Source: Halobaculum roseum (lineage in GTDB: Archaea > Halobacteriota > Halobacteria > Halobacteriales > Haloferacaceae). Taken from it: 64,000 nucleotides of DNA. Below are positions 1-8,162 of the stretch, in pieces. Under the pieces are notes generated by a model. That model saw only the letters and a list, made by a program, of their open reading frames with translations. It searched no databases and was not told where the DNA came from. The stretch lies in the NCBI RefSeq assembly GCF_019880245.1, contig NZ_CP082286.1, positions 1-64,000 of the forward strand, written 5' to 3'. The position numbers were made by a program, and so were the translations under genes. Positions within the stretch are counted from its first letter, which is position 1. Every line of letters starts with the position of its first letter.

Positions 1-77
1 GCGTCGACCCGGTTACCGCGGCTGCGACCGCCAACCGGCGCGATGGCACGGCGATGGTCGACGCCGTCCACAATCAC

Positions 78-84
78 TATACGC
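78..84 (+). promoter_or_regulatory. TATA-like box for rfcL
   Basis: The box CTATACG begins 28 bases before the ATG at 106. This is the haloarchaeal spacing for a transcript that starts at or next to the start codon, and it supports 106 rather than the in-frame ATG at 43. Confidence 0.5.
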
Positions 85-105
85 GGCTCGCTCCTCCCCC
101 CGGTA

Positions 106-1647
106 ATGACCGACTGGACGGAGCGGTACCGCCCGTCGTCGCTCTCGGAGCTCCGGGGCAACGACAAGGCGGTGAAGGGGGTCCGCGAGTGGGCCGACAC
201 GTGGGACGACCACCGCGAGGCGCTCGTCCTCCACGGCTCGCCCGGGGTCGGGAAGACCTCCGCGGCGCACGCGCTGGCGGCCGACATGGGCTGGGAGACC
301 GTCGAGTTGAACGCCTCCGACCAGCGAACCGCCGACGTGATCGAGCGGTACGCCGGCCGCGCGGCGAACAACGCCACCCTCGGCGGGTCCGCCGGCGGCG
401 ACGACACCGGCGGCCGCCAGCTCGTCATCCTCGACGAGGCCGACAACATCCACGGGAACCACGACCGCGGCGGCAAGAGCGCGGTGACGGAACTGGTGAA
501 GAACGCCGGACAGCCGGTGGTCCTCATCGCCAACGAGTACTACGACATGAGCCGCGGGCTGCGCAACGCGACGCGGGACATCGAGTTCCGCGACGTGGGC
601 AAGCGCTCCATCGTGCCCGTCCTCCGCGACATCTGCCGCAAGGAGGGGATCGAGTTCGACTCGGACGCGCTCGATCGCATCGCCGAGCGCAACAGCGGCG
701 ACCTCCGCGGCGCCGTCAACGACCTCCAGGCCGTCGCCGACGGGAAGGAGCGCCTCACGCTGGAGGACGTGATCACCGGCGACCGCGACCGCTCGATGGG
801 CGTGTTCCCGTTTCTCGATCTGGTCCTGAAGGAGACCGAGTCCGCCCGCGAGGCCCTTCAGTCCAGCTACGACGTGGACGAGACGCCCGACGACCTGACG
901 AAGTGGATCGAGGACAACATGCTGAAGGTGTACGACGCGGAGGAGGCGACCCGAGCGTACGACCACCTCGCCGACGCCGACGTGTGGCTCGGGCGGGTGT
1001 GGGCCAGCCAGAACTACTCCTACTGGCGCTACGCCGGCGACAACCTCTCGGCGGGCGTCGCCGCCGCCCGCGACGGGACGAAGGGCGGGTGGACGCGCTG
1101 GGGCCGCCCGCAGTTCTACCACTCCACCTCAAACACGAGCGACGAGGTCGTCCGCGCCATCGCCGAGCGCGGCGGCTTCTCGATGGACACCGCCCGGCGC
1201 GCCGTCCTCCCGTACCTCCAGGCGATGACGCACCACTGCAAACCCCGGGAGCTGACGGTCGAGATGGCCGCCGCCTACGAGTTCGAGGCGGAACACGTCT
1301 CCTTCGTCACCGGCTCCGGCGAGACGACGAACAAGGTGGAGTCCATCGTCGAGGACGCCGAGGAGCTGCGCGCCGAGCGCATGGAGGACCACTCCGGGGG
1401 CGCGTTCGCCGGGATCGCACCGAGCACGGAAGTCGAGGAGCGTGAGGACGCCGACGCGGAGGGCGCGAGCGAGGGCGACGACAGTCAGACGAGTCTCGCG
1501 GACGCCGGCGGCTCGGCGGATTCCGGCGGGTCGGCCGAGGCGGCCGCCGGCGACATCGGCGACGACGCGGACGAGGACACCCGCAATGTGGACCCGGAGG
1601 CCGCCGAGGAGGACGACGGGCAGTCCGGGCTCTCGGACTTCATGTGA
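106..1647 (+). CDS. rfcL: Replication factor C large subunit
   Basis: This is the clamp-loader large subunit, which with RfcS opens the PCNA ring and loads it on primed DNA. It has 513 residues. A Walker A motif GSPGVGKT lies at residues 44-51 and a Walker B LVILDEAD at 106-113; the AAA+ and lid domains follow. The last ~90 residues are an Asp/Glu/Gly/Ser-rich tail that ends in QSGLSDFM, which matches a PCNA-interacting (PIP) box of the Q-x-x-L-x-x-F type. I chose the ATG at 106 because the protein then begins MTDWTERYRP, the conserved start of the family, and because a TATA-like box lies 28 bases upstream. An in-frame ATG at 43 would add 21 residues unlike the family. Confidence 0.96.
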   Translation: MTDWTERYRPSSLSELRGNDKAVKGVREWADTWDDHREALVLHGSPGVGKTSAAHALAADMGWETVELNASDQRTADVIERYAGRAANNATLGGSAGGDDTGGRQLVILDEADNIHGNHDRGGKSAVTELVKNAGQPVVLIANEYYDMSRGLRNATRDIEFRDVGKRSIVPVLRDICRKEGIEFDSDALDRIAERNSGDLRGAVNDLQAVADGKERLTLEDVITGDRDRSMGVFPFLDLVLKETESAREALQSSYDVDETPDDLTKWIEDNMLKVYDAEEATRAYDHLADADVWLGRVWASQNYSYWRYAGDNLSAGVAAARDGTKGGWTRWGRPQFYHSTSNTSDEVVRAIAERGGFSMDTARRAVLPYLQAMTHHCKPRELTVEMAAAYEFEAEHVSFVTGSGETTNKVESIVEDAEELRAERMEDHSGGAFAGIAPSTEVEEREDADAEGASEGDDSQTSLADAGGSADSGGSAEAAAGDIGDDADEDTRNVDPEAAEEDDGQSGLSDFM

Positions 1648-1699
1648 CCCGCCCGGGGGACTGACGCGCCCGCTCCGCTGCTCGCCGGGACACACCGAC

Positions 1700-1706
1700 T
1701 TTTCAC
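1700..1706 (+). promoter_or_regulatory. TATA-like box for the alcohol dehydrogenase
   Basis: TTTTCAC starts 29 bases before the ATG at 1729. The T run could be mistaken for a terminator of rfcL, and it may serve as both, but its position fits a leaderless promoter. Confidence 0.45.
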
Positions 1707-1728
1707 CCCCGTCCACGAACCCCGGCCC

Positions 1729-2784
1729 ATGCAAGCGGCCGTCCTCCGCGAGTACGGGGAGCCCCTCGACGTGACCGACGTATCCGAACCGGATCTCGAA
1801 CCCCACGGCGTCGTCGTCGACGTGGAGGCGTGCGGCATCTGTCGCTCCGACTGGCACGCCTGGATGGGCCACGGCGAGTGGGCCGACGACCAGGTCCCCC
1901 TCGACTACGTGCTCGGTCACGAGCCCGCGGGTACCGTCGTCGCGGTCGGGGAGCGCGTCGCCTCCGTCGAGGAGGGCGACCGCGTCGCCGTCCCGTTCAA
2001 CCTCGGCTGCGGCGCCTGTCCGGAGTGCGTGAACGGCCACGGGAACACCTGCCTCGACGGCCACGCGCTGGGGTTTGAGCGCGCGGCGCCGGGCGCGTTC
2101 GCCGAACGGGTCCACCTGCCACACGCCGACTACAACGCGATGCGCCTGCCGGCGGGCGTCGCCCCCCGCGACGTTGCCGCGCTCGGCTGCCGGTTCATGA
2201 CGGCGTACCACGCGCTGGAGCACCGCGCTCACGTCGGCGCGGGGGAGTGGGTCGCCGTTCACGGCTGCGGCGGCGTCGGCCTCTCGGCGGTCCAGGTCGC
2301 CGACGCGCTCGGCGCACGTGTGATCGCCGTCGACGTCGACGACGGCGCGCTCTCGCGAGCGGAGGCCGCCGGCGCCGACGAGACCGTCCGCGGCGACGCG
2401 GTCGACGTGCCGAGCGAGGTCGAGGCGATCACCGGCCGGGGGGCGCACGTCTCGCTGGACGCGCTCGGGCGGGCGGAGACGTGCCGCAACTCCGTCGCCT
2501 GCCTCCGCGAGCGCGGCACGCACGTCCAGGTCGGGCTGACGACCGACGCGGAGAAGGGAGCGGTGTCACTGCCGACGGACGCGATGACGCGCTGGGAGGT
2601 CGACTTCCTCGGCTCGCGCGGGATGCCGCCGACGCGGTACGACGAGCTGCTCGGGCTGTTGGAGGCCGGCGACCTCGATCCCAGCGTGCTCGTCGGCCGC
2701 GAGGTCGGACTGGACGAGGTCCCGGAGCGACTCGCCGCGATGACCGACTACGAGACCGAGGGGGTCGAGGTACTGACCTTCTGA
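1729..2784 (+). CDS. Zinc-dependent alcohol dehydrogenase (MDR family)
   Basis: A medium-chain NAD(P)-dependent dehydrogenase of 351 residues, a typical length. The GroES-like catalytic domain shows the catalytic zinc ligands Cys35 (in ACGICRSD), His64 (in LGHEPAG) and Cys154. A complete structural zinc lobe is present with Cys94, Cys97, Cys100 and Cys108. The Rossmann fold has GCGGVG at about 179-184. All zinc ligands are present, so it should be active on an alcohol or aldehyde. The substrate cannot be told from sequence; relatives act on primary alcohols, threonine or sorbitol. It is a single gene with its own promoter. Confidence 0.9.
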   Translation: MQAAVLREYGEPLDVTDVSEPDLEPHGVVVDVEACGICRSDWHAWMGHGEWADDQVPLDYVLGHEPAGTVVAVGERVASVEEGDRVAVPFNLGCGACPECVNGHGNTCLDGHALGFERAAPGAFAERVHLPHADYNAMRLPAGVAPRDVAALGCRFMTAYHALEHRAHVGAGEWVAVHGCGGVGLSAVQVADALGARVIAVDVDDGALSRAEAAGADETVRGDAVDVPSEVEAITGRGAHVSLDALGRAETCRNSVACLRERGTHVQVGLTTDAEKGAVSLPTDAMTRWEVDFLGSRGMPPTRYDELLGLLEAGDLDPSVLVGREVGLDEVPERLAAMTDYETEGVEVLTF

Positions 2785-2818
2785 AGGAGACGGGGAGAGT
2801 CGCCGACGGCGCCGGCCG

Positions 2819-3547
2819 TTACAGCAGCTTCGAGAGGAACCGCTGGCCGCGCTCGGTCGTCGGCTGCTCGAAGAACTGCTCGGGGGGCGTCCGTTCGACG
2901 ATCCGGCCCTCCGACATGAGGGTGATCGTGTCGGCGACCTCGCGGGCGAACCCCATCTCGTGGGTGACGACCATCATCGTCATCCCCTCGTCGGCCAGGT
3001 CGCGCATGACCTCCAGCACCTCCCCGACCAGCTCGGGATCGAGGGCGCTGGTGACCTCGTCGAACAGCATCACGTCGGGGTCCATCGCGAGCGCGCGGGC
3101 GATCGCGACCCGCTGTTGCTGGCCGCCGGAGAGTTCGCTCGGGTACGATCCGACCTGATCGCCGAGCCCGACGCGTTCGAGCAACTCGCGGGCGTCGGCC
3201 TCCGCGTCCTCGGGTCGCACGCCCTTCACCTTCTTGGGCGCGAGGGCGACGTTCTCAAGCGCCGTCTTGTGCGGGAAGAGGTTGAACGACTGGAACACCA
3301 TCCCGATGCGCTGGCGGAGCACGTTGATGTCGGCGTCCGGGTCGGTGAGGGGCACGCCGTCGAGGCGGATCTCCCCCGACTGGATCTCCTCCAGCCGGTT
3401 CGTACACCGGAGGAGCGTCGACTTCCCGGAGCCGGAGGGGCCGATGACGACGGCCACCTCCTGTTCGTCGATCTCCAGGTCGATGTCCTTCAGCACGTGC
3501 GTCTCGCCGAAGTACTTGTTCACCTTCTCGAACTCGAGTAAGGACAT
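2819..3547 (-). CDS. Polar amino acid ABC transporter, ATP-binding protein
   Basis: The ATPase subunit of a PAAT-family (GlnQ/HisP-like) importer, cytoplasmic, 242 residues. Walker A GPSGSGKST is at 36-44, the LSGGQQQR signature at about 139-146 and Walker B VMLFDE at 159-164, all intact. It is the last gene of the three-gene operon. Its ATG overlaps the permease stop codon by one base, and a Shine-Dalgarno-like GGAGGTG lies just upstream inside the permease end (3555-3561 on the plus strand), so translation is probably coupled. The amino acid carried is unknown. Confidence 0.93.
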   Translation of the reverse strand: MSLLEFEKVNKYFGETHVLKDIDLEIDEQEVAVVIGPSGSGKSTLLRCTNRLEEIQSGEIRLDGVPLTDPDADINVLRQRIGMVFQSFNLFPHKTALENVALAPKKVKGVRPEDAEADARELLERVGLGDQVGSYPSELSGGQQQRVAIARALAMDPDVMLFDEVTSALDPELVGEVLEVMRDLADEGMTMMVVTHEMGFAREVADTITLMSEGRIVERTPPEQFFEQPTTERGQRFLSKLL

Positions 3548-4383
3548 CAGTCGTCACCTCCGTGGGTCGCCGGGTCGGCGCGGTCCTCCAGCGTCCGGAT
3601 CACCTTCCCGAGCGGAACCGTGATCATGAGGTACGTGATCGCGACGAGGACGATCGGCGTCCACGCGTCGAACGTCGCGGAGTTGACCTGCCGGAACGCC
3701 GAGAGCAGCTCCGGGATCGCGATCACCGTCAGCAGCGAGGTGTCCTTCACGAGGATCACCTGGTCGTTGCCGATGGCGGCCAGCGAGTTGCGCCACGCCT
3801 GCGGGAGGATGACCTCCCGCATCGACTGGATGTAGCTCATCCCGAGCGAGCGGGCGGCCTCCATCTGGCCGTCCGGGATCGACTCGATGCCGCCACGGAG
3901 CGCCTCGCCGACGTACGCGGCGTGATTGAGCGTCAGGCCGATGACCGCGGCGTAGTAGTTGAACTGGTCGATGGGGAACTGCCCCGGCGGCCACAGCTGC
4001 GGCACGCCGAGGTAGATGACGAACAGCTGGAACAACAGCGGCGTCCCCCGGAAGAACTCGATGTAGCTCTTGGCGATCGAACTCGTGAGGCGTGTCCGCG
4101 AGACCCTCGCGAGGCCGACCACGACGCCCGCCATCACCGAGAGCACGCTGGAGATCACCACGATCCCGATCACGCGCAGGAACGCGAAGGTGAACTGCGG
4201 GTAGATGATGTTCACCAGCAGGCCGTAGTCGACCCGGGCGAACAGGATGTAGCCGATGAACGCCACGACCCCGAGCGCGAACACCGAGGTCCCGATCACG
4301 CCGATCCGACGGAAGGTCCGGTCGTTCAGCTGTTCGAGGACGCCGCGGTCACGCTCGCCGACGCGCTCGGTGTCGGTCGCCAT
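3547..4383 (-). CDS. Polar amino acid ABC transporter, permease
   Basis: A membrane permease of 278 residues of the HisM/GlnP (HEQRo) type. It begins with a charged cytoplasmic stretch of about 30 residues, then a first membrane span near 30-50. Further spans surround the EAA loop region (EAARSLGMSYIQSMREVILP), which docks on the ATPase. It sits 6 bases after the binding-protein gene and overlaps the ATPase gene. Only one permease gene is present, so the transporter presumably uses a permease homodimer. Confidence 0.92.
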   Translation of the reverse strand: MATDTERVGERDRGVLEQLNDRTFRRIGVIGTSVFALGVVAFIGYILFARVDYGLLVNIIYPQFTFAFLRVIGIVVISSVLSVMAGVVVGLARVSRTRLTSSIAKSYIEFFRGTPLLFQLFVIYLGVPQLWPPGQFPIDQFNYYAAVIGLTLNHAAYVGEALRGGIESIPDGQMEAARSLGMSYIQSMREVILPQAWRNSLAAIGNDQVILVKDTSLLTVIAIPELLSAFRQVNSATFDAWTPIVLVAITYLMITVPLGKVIRTLEDRADPATHGGDD

Positions 4384-4389
4384 CGAGGG

Positions 4390-5199
4390 TTACCCGGCGA
4401 AGTACTCGCTGTAGATCTCGTCGTACGTGCCGTTCTCGCGGATCGTCTCGAGCGCGCCGTTGACCTCCTCGCGGAACTCGTCGTCGTCCTCGCGGAAGGC
4501 GATGCCGTAGTTCTCGACGGTGAGCGTGAGGTACGGCGGCGCCTCCTGGTCGGACTCGGCGGCCGCGCCCTCGCCCTCGACGAAGCGGACCTCGCCCTCG
4601 CCCTCGCCGTTGACGAACTCCGCGCTGACGGTGTTGTCGTTGATGACGGCGTCGATCTGACCGTTCAGCAGGGCGCTGAAGGCGTCGGGGATCTGGTCGT
4701 AGCGGTTGATGTCGAGGTCGCCGTCGAATTCCTCCTGCAGCTCCACGGCCGCGCCCTCGCCGGTCGTTCCGCGCTGGACGCCGACGCGAACGCCGCGCAT
4801 GTCCTCCTGTGCGGTGATGTCGGAGTCCTCGCGCACGACGATCGTCTGGTAGGCCGTGAAGTACGGGTCCGAGAAGTCGACCTCCTCATCGCGTTCGTCG
4901 TTGATCGTCATCGCGGACATGATCACCCGGAAGTTCCCGTTGTTGAGCGAGCCGATGATCGTGTCGAACGACGTCTGGACGAACTCGTGTTCGTAGCCGA
5001 GCTGGTCGGTGAACACCGCCTGTGCGATGTCCACGTCGAAGCCGGTCAGCTCCCCGTCGGTCGTCTCGTACTCGAACGGCCGGTACGGGATGTCCGACCC
5101 GATGGTGATCGTCTCGCTGTCGCCGCCGCCGAGGCAGCCGGTGAGCGCCAGTCCGGCGCCCGCGGCGCCGGCGGACTTCAGGTACGTGCGTCTGTCCAT
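4390..5199 (-). CDS. Amino acid ABC transporter substrate-binding lipoprotein
   Basis: An extracellular solute-binding protein (family 3, periplasmic-binding-protein type II fold) of 269 residues, tethered to the membrane as a lipoprotein. The N terminus has an Arg-Arg pair at 3-4, a hydrophobic stretch and the lipobox LTGC with Cys22 as the lipid anchor; this looks like a Tat lipoprotein signal, as usual in haloarchaea. The mature part carries IPYRPFEYETTDGELTGFDV, typical of polar amino acid binders. It is the first gene of the operon, so it is expected to be expressed most strongly. Confidence 0.93.
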   Translation of the reverse strand: MDRRTYLKSAGAAGAGLALTGCLGGGDSETITIGSDIPYRPFEYETTDGELTGFDVDIAQAVFTDQLGYEHEFVQTSFDTIIGSLNNGNFRVIMSAMTINDERDEEVDFSDPYFTAYQTIVVREDSDITAQEDMRGVRVGVQRGTTGEGAAVELQEEFDGDLDINRYDQIPDAFSALLNGQIDAVINDNTVSAEFVNGEGEGEVRFVEGEGAAAESDQEAPPYLTLTVENYGIAFREDDDEFREEVNGALETIRENGTYDEIYSEYFAG

Positions 5200-5224
5200 G
5201 ACAGGGGTAGCTACTGCCGCCCGG

Positions 5225-5231
5225 CTATTAG
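5225..5231 (-). promoter_or_regulatory. TATA-like box for the amino acid transporter operon
   Basis: Read on the minus strand the box is CTAATAG, about 32 bases ahead of the start codon at 5199. It is the only AT-rich patch between this operon and the haem A synthase gene. Confidence 0.4.
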
Positions 5232-5325
5232 TCCCCTTCGGTGGGTCGCGACGGCGAAAGAATTTCCGGCGACGCCCCGGCCGACCGCTCGCGGCGTCGT
5301 CGCTGCCGCGTCAGTCGTCGCCGCG

Positions 5326-6201
5326 TCAGTCGTCGGTCGATCCGTAGGCCGGCTCCGAGACATCGGGCTCGACGCCGCGCAGCGCCCACGCCGCGCCCGC
5401 GGTCAGCGCCACTGCGGTCGCGAGCACGAGCCAGTTCACGAACCGCACGCCGGCCGAGTACACGACGAGGTCGCGACCGAGCACCATCCCGACGAACAGC
5501 AGCACCGCCGCGGCGCCGGTCGCGGCCCGCGGGATCAGTTCGTCCAGTTCGCCGAGCCAGCGCGTCGCCGCCAGCAGCGACGCGAACGCCGCCAGCGACA
5601 CGGCGAAGAAGCCCGCCTGTTCGACCGGGGAATACGACGAGACCGGGTCGATCCGCGCGAGCACCCACGCGACGAGCAGCCCGACCAGCCCGGCGCCGAC
5701 GGCGAGGCGACCGCGTGCGAGCGCGTCGCGGGAGAACCGTCCGTCGTACGCGAGCAACGTCGCGTACGACAGCAGCGCGAAGATCGAGAAGCCTGTGAGG
5801 AAGTGCGCCGCGTGCACCGGCGCGGAGTAGCCGCCCGGCAGCGCCCCGTTGAGTGTCACGGTGACGGCGCCGAAGATCGCCTGCATCGGCGTGAGCACCG
5901 TCGCGAGGGTAACCGCGAACCGACCGCGGGTCGACACGGATCCCCGTGAACGCCACGCCCACACCGCCGCACCGAGGATCAGGAACCCGGTGATCATCGC
6001 CCACAGCCGGTGGAACCACTCGATGAACGACGGGATCGACTGCGGGAGCACGCCCCCGTCGCACAGCGGCCACTGTTGGGCACACGCGAGTCCGGAGCCG
6101 GTCGCGGCGGTGTAGATCCCGAGCGAGATGAGCGTCAGCGCCATCCCGGTCGTGAACGCCGCGTACCGACGGTAGCTGAGCCAGTCGGGTCCGCGTGACA
6201 T
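5326..6201 (-). CDS. ctaA: Haem A synthase (CtaA/Cox15 family)
   Basis: An integral membrane enzyme that oxidises haem O to haem A for the aa3-type terminal oxidase. It has 291 residues and about eight predicted membrane spans arranged as two four-helix halves. Conserved histidines that bind haem in this family are visible in FIEWFHRLW and in VHAAHFLTG. The LACAQQWPLCDGG segment after the first helix holds a Cys pair also seen in type-B CtaA proteins. It stands alone here; no cytochrome oxidase subunit genes lie within the window. Confidence 0.9.
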   Translation of the reverse strand: MSRGPDWLSYRRYAAFTTGMALTLISLGIYTAATGSGLACAQQWPLCDGGVLPQSIPSFIEWFHRLWAMITGFLILGAAVWAWRSRGSVSTRGRFAVTLATVLTPMQAIFGAVTVTLNGALPGGYSAPVHAAHFLTGFSIFALLSYATLLAYDGRFSRDALARGRLAVGAGLVGLLVAWVLARIDPVSSYSPVEQAGFFAVSLAAFASLLAATRWLGELDELIPRAATGAAAVLLFVGMVLGRDLVVYSAGVRFVNWLVLATAVALTAGAAWALRGVEPDVSEPAYGSTDD

Positions 6202-6291
6202 TGGCCGATACTCGGGGTTGCGGCTACTTAGAAAACGCGGTCGCCACGTCGATCCGACGTCGTCTCGCCCACCTCGTCGGCGACGAGCGGC

Positions 6292-7380
6292 TCACAACAA
6301 ACTATCGAGGTCGTCGTTCTGGAACAGCTTGTCGGTCTCCTCGCGGTCCTGTTCCTGTCGCTGTGCCTCCTCGCGGGCCTCCTTCGCCTGCCGCATGAAC
6401 TCCTCCAGCCGTTCGGAGCGCTCGACGCCGCCCAACAGCACCAGCGACGCGAGCCGTTCGGAGTCGATCGGGAAGTCGCCGCCGCGGACCTGCATCGAGC
6501 CGGTCTCCTCCTCGAGCCACTTGCGGGCGCGCTCGACGCCCTTGCGGGAGATGCGCTCGGGCTTGCCGGCGACGACGAGCAACGCGGCGTCGGCCTTCGT
6601 CGCGTTCGGCAGGCTCGTCCCGGTGAGGAGGGCGTTACGGGTAACGCTCGTGACGACGTTGACGTTCGTGTCGGCGTCGTCGTCGGCCTCGGCGCTGGCG
6701 TAGCCGAGCGCCGCGACCCCGCCCGACCGGAGCGTGTTGATCACCTCGCTGGAGTCGACGACGGACTCGCCGACGCCCTCGACGGCCTCGCCGGAGGCGA
6801 ACAGCAGCCCCACTCGGCGGGCGATGGACCTGTTGATGCTGTCGAACCCCTCCTCCAGGCTCTCCCCCGAGGAGTGCCACGCGTCGTTGTCGATGAGGAT
6901 CGTCGCGTCGGCCTCGCGGGCCAGCGTCTTCAGCGACCGGCCGGCGTTCACCTGGTACATCGCGCCCTCGCCGCGTCCGGGGAGGATCCCGAGCCCGTAC
7001 ACCGGGATCTCGTACACGCGACTCAGCTCCTTCGCGAGCACCGGGGCGCCGCCCGAGCCCGTGCCGCCGCCCAACCCCGCGACGACGACGATCGCCTCCG
7101 CCTCGGCGGTGATCCGGCCGTCGAGCGCCGACAGCACCTCGCCGATGTCCGACTGCATCACCTCCGCCCCCAGCTCGTTGTCGCCGCCCACGCCGTGTCC
7201 CTTCACGCGGTCCTGTCCCACGAGGACCGTATCGATCGACAGCGGCTGCAGGTCCGCCTCCGCGGTGTTGACCGCGAGCGCCCCCCGAACGGACTCGAAT
7301 CCCATGTCGTGGTCGAACTCGACCAGCGAGGAGGTGACCTTGCCGCCGGCCTGGCCGACGCCGATGAGGACCGTTTTCAT
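6292..7380 (-). CDS. CetZ-like tubulin-superfamily GTPase
   Basis: A cytoskeletal GTPase of the archaeal CetZ family, 362 residues. The N-terminal GVGQAGG loop and the tubulin signature GGGTGSG at residues 104-110 bind GTP, and the T7-like segment FDSINRSIARR supplies the catalytic loop. The C-terminal ~50 residues are a charged coiled tail ending in DDLDSLL, as in other CetZs. CetZ1 of Haloferax controls rod shape and motility; which paralogue this is cannot be decided here. The start at 7380 places the protein beginning at MKTVLIGVG, and a TTCAAG box lies about 32 bases upstream. It is divergent from the pilus-like cluster that follows. Confidence 0.9.
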   Translation of the reverse strand: MKTVLIGVGQAGGKVTSSLVEFDHDMGFESVRGALAVNTAEADLQPLSIDTVLVGQDRVKGHGVGGDNELGAEVMQSDIGEVLSALDGRITAEAEAIVVVAGLGGGTGSGGAPVLAKELSRVYEIPVYGLGILPGRGEGAMYQVNAGRSLKTLAREADATILIDNDAWHSSGESLEEGFDSINRSIARRVGLLFASGEAVEGVGESVVDSSEVINTLRSGGVAALGYASAEADDDADTNVNVVTSVTRNALLTGTSLPNATKADAALLVVAGKPERISRKGVERARKWLEEETGSMQVRGGDFPIDSERLASLVLLGGVERSERLEEFMRQAKEAREEAQRQEQDREETDKLFQNDDLDSLL

Positions 7381-7406
7381 ACACACGCAGTTGGCGCAGC
7401 CCACCG

Positions 7407-7412
7407 CTTGAA
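7407..7412 (-). promoter_or_regulatory. TATA-like box for the CetZ gene
   Basis: TTCAAG read on the minus strand, about 32 bases before the CetZ start codon. The same TTCAA core appears on the other strand at 7500 for the divergent cluster. Confidence 0.4.
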
Positions 7413-7498
7413 TCTTCCCACGGTCGCGGGTGTCGGGGCGAGCCACCGCGACGTTCCTCGATCGACCCTCCGCAGTCTTCGACATTCACCGCCCCGAA

Positions 7499-7507
7499 GT
7501 TCAAATA
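7499..7507 (+). promoter_or_regulatory. Promoter of the pilus-like cluster (first copy of TTCAAATA)
   Basis: GTTCAAATA with the TTCAAATA core beginning exactly 30 bases before the ATG at 7530. Similar boxes at 8647 and 12625 precede two other genes of the cluster at 30-31 bases. Confidence 0.55.
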
Positions 7508-7529
7508 TGAACACGCGGCCATCCCCCGC

Positions 7530-8162
7530 ATGTCGCGCGATATTCCGAGCGGATCCCCGCCGGACGACGAGCATCCGACGGACGCCGACGGCGACTCCGT
7601 CCCAGGGAGAGCCGCCGTCGACGACCTCCGAACCAGGCTCGCGGCCGTCGAGCGCGCGTGCTCCGGCGACCCGGACGCCGGTCCGGCAGACCTCGCGGAC
7701 GCCGCCGAGGCCACCGCGGAGCTGCAGAATGCGTCGGAGCGGATCGACGAACTGGAGGACCGCGTCGCCGAACTCGAATCGGCGACCCAGGCCCTCCGGG
7801 GCTACGTCGGGTCGATACGCGCGGTGAACGAGCGCGTCGAACGACGCGCCGACCGGGCGCTCGCGGCGGCACGCGCGGGGTCGCCCCGGGAACGATCCAC
7901 GTCGGAACGACCGGCCGGGGGGCTACCGGGCGGAAAGACGACAACCGAGGGTCCACGGGCGAACGCGGGGGAGCACCACCCGGACGATGCCGGGGGAGGT
8001 GACGTGTTCGTCGCCGGCGACGGGGGCGTTGCGTCCGGCATCGACGGGGACGGGGTGTCCGGCGCCGACAGGAGCCCCGTCCACGAGGGATCGGATCGCG
8101 GATGCGCCCCCTGTGACGACGACGCGGCGCCGTTAGTCGAGCGACTGCGCGACGTGCTGTGA
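7530..8162 (+). CDS. Coiled-coil protein of the pilus/secretion-like cluster
   Basis: A hypothetical protein of 210 residues with no enzyme motif. Residues ~25-110 form a predicted coiled coil of heptad-rich segments (for example ASERIDELEDRVAELESAT) followed by a Gly/Pro/Asp-rich disordered region with no membrane span. It resembles the coiled-coil family I know as DUF7310, which sits next to the secretion ATPase in other haloarchaea; I could not check this. It is the first gene of the cluster and ends in a GTGA overlap with the next gene, so the two are probably translated together. A structural or adaptor role is inference. Confidence 0.75.
   Translation: MSRDIPSGSPPDDEHPTDADGDSVPGRAAVDDLRTRLAAVERACSGDPDAGPADLADAAEATAELQNASERIDELEDRVAELESATQALRGYVGSIRAVNERVERRADRALAAARAGSPRERSTSERPAGGLPGGKTTTEGPRANAGEHHPDDAGGGDVFVAGDGGVASGIDGDGVSGADRSPVHEGSDRGCAPCDDDAAPLVERLRDVL

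Noticed and set aside
43..105. Upstream in-frame start for rfcL at 43
   Set aside because: It would add 21 residues unlike the family and lies across the TATA-like box at 78-84; the ATG at 106 gives the conserved N terminus.
1670..1728. T-rich tract after rfcL read as a terminator
   Set aside because: Its distance to the next ATG (29 bases) fits a promoter; the same holds for the tracts at 17761, 20344 and 36215, so I did not call terminators there.
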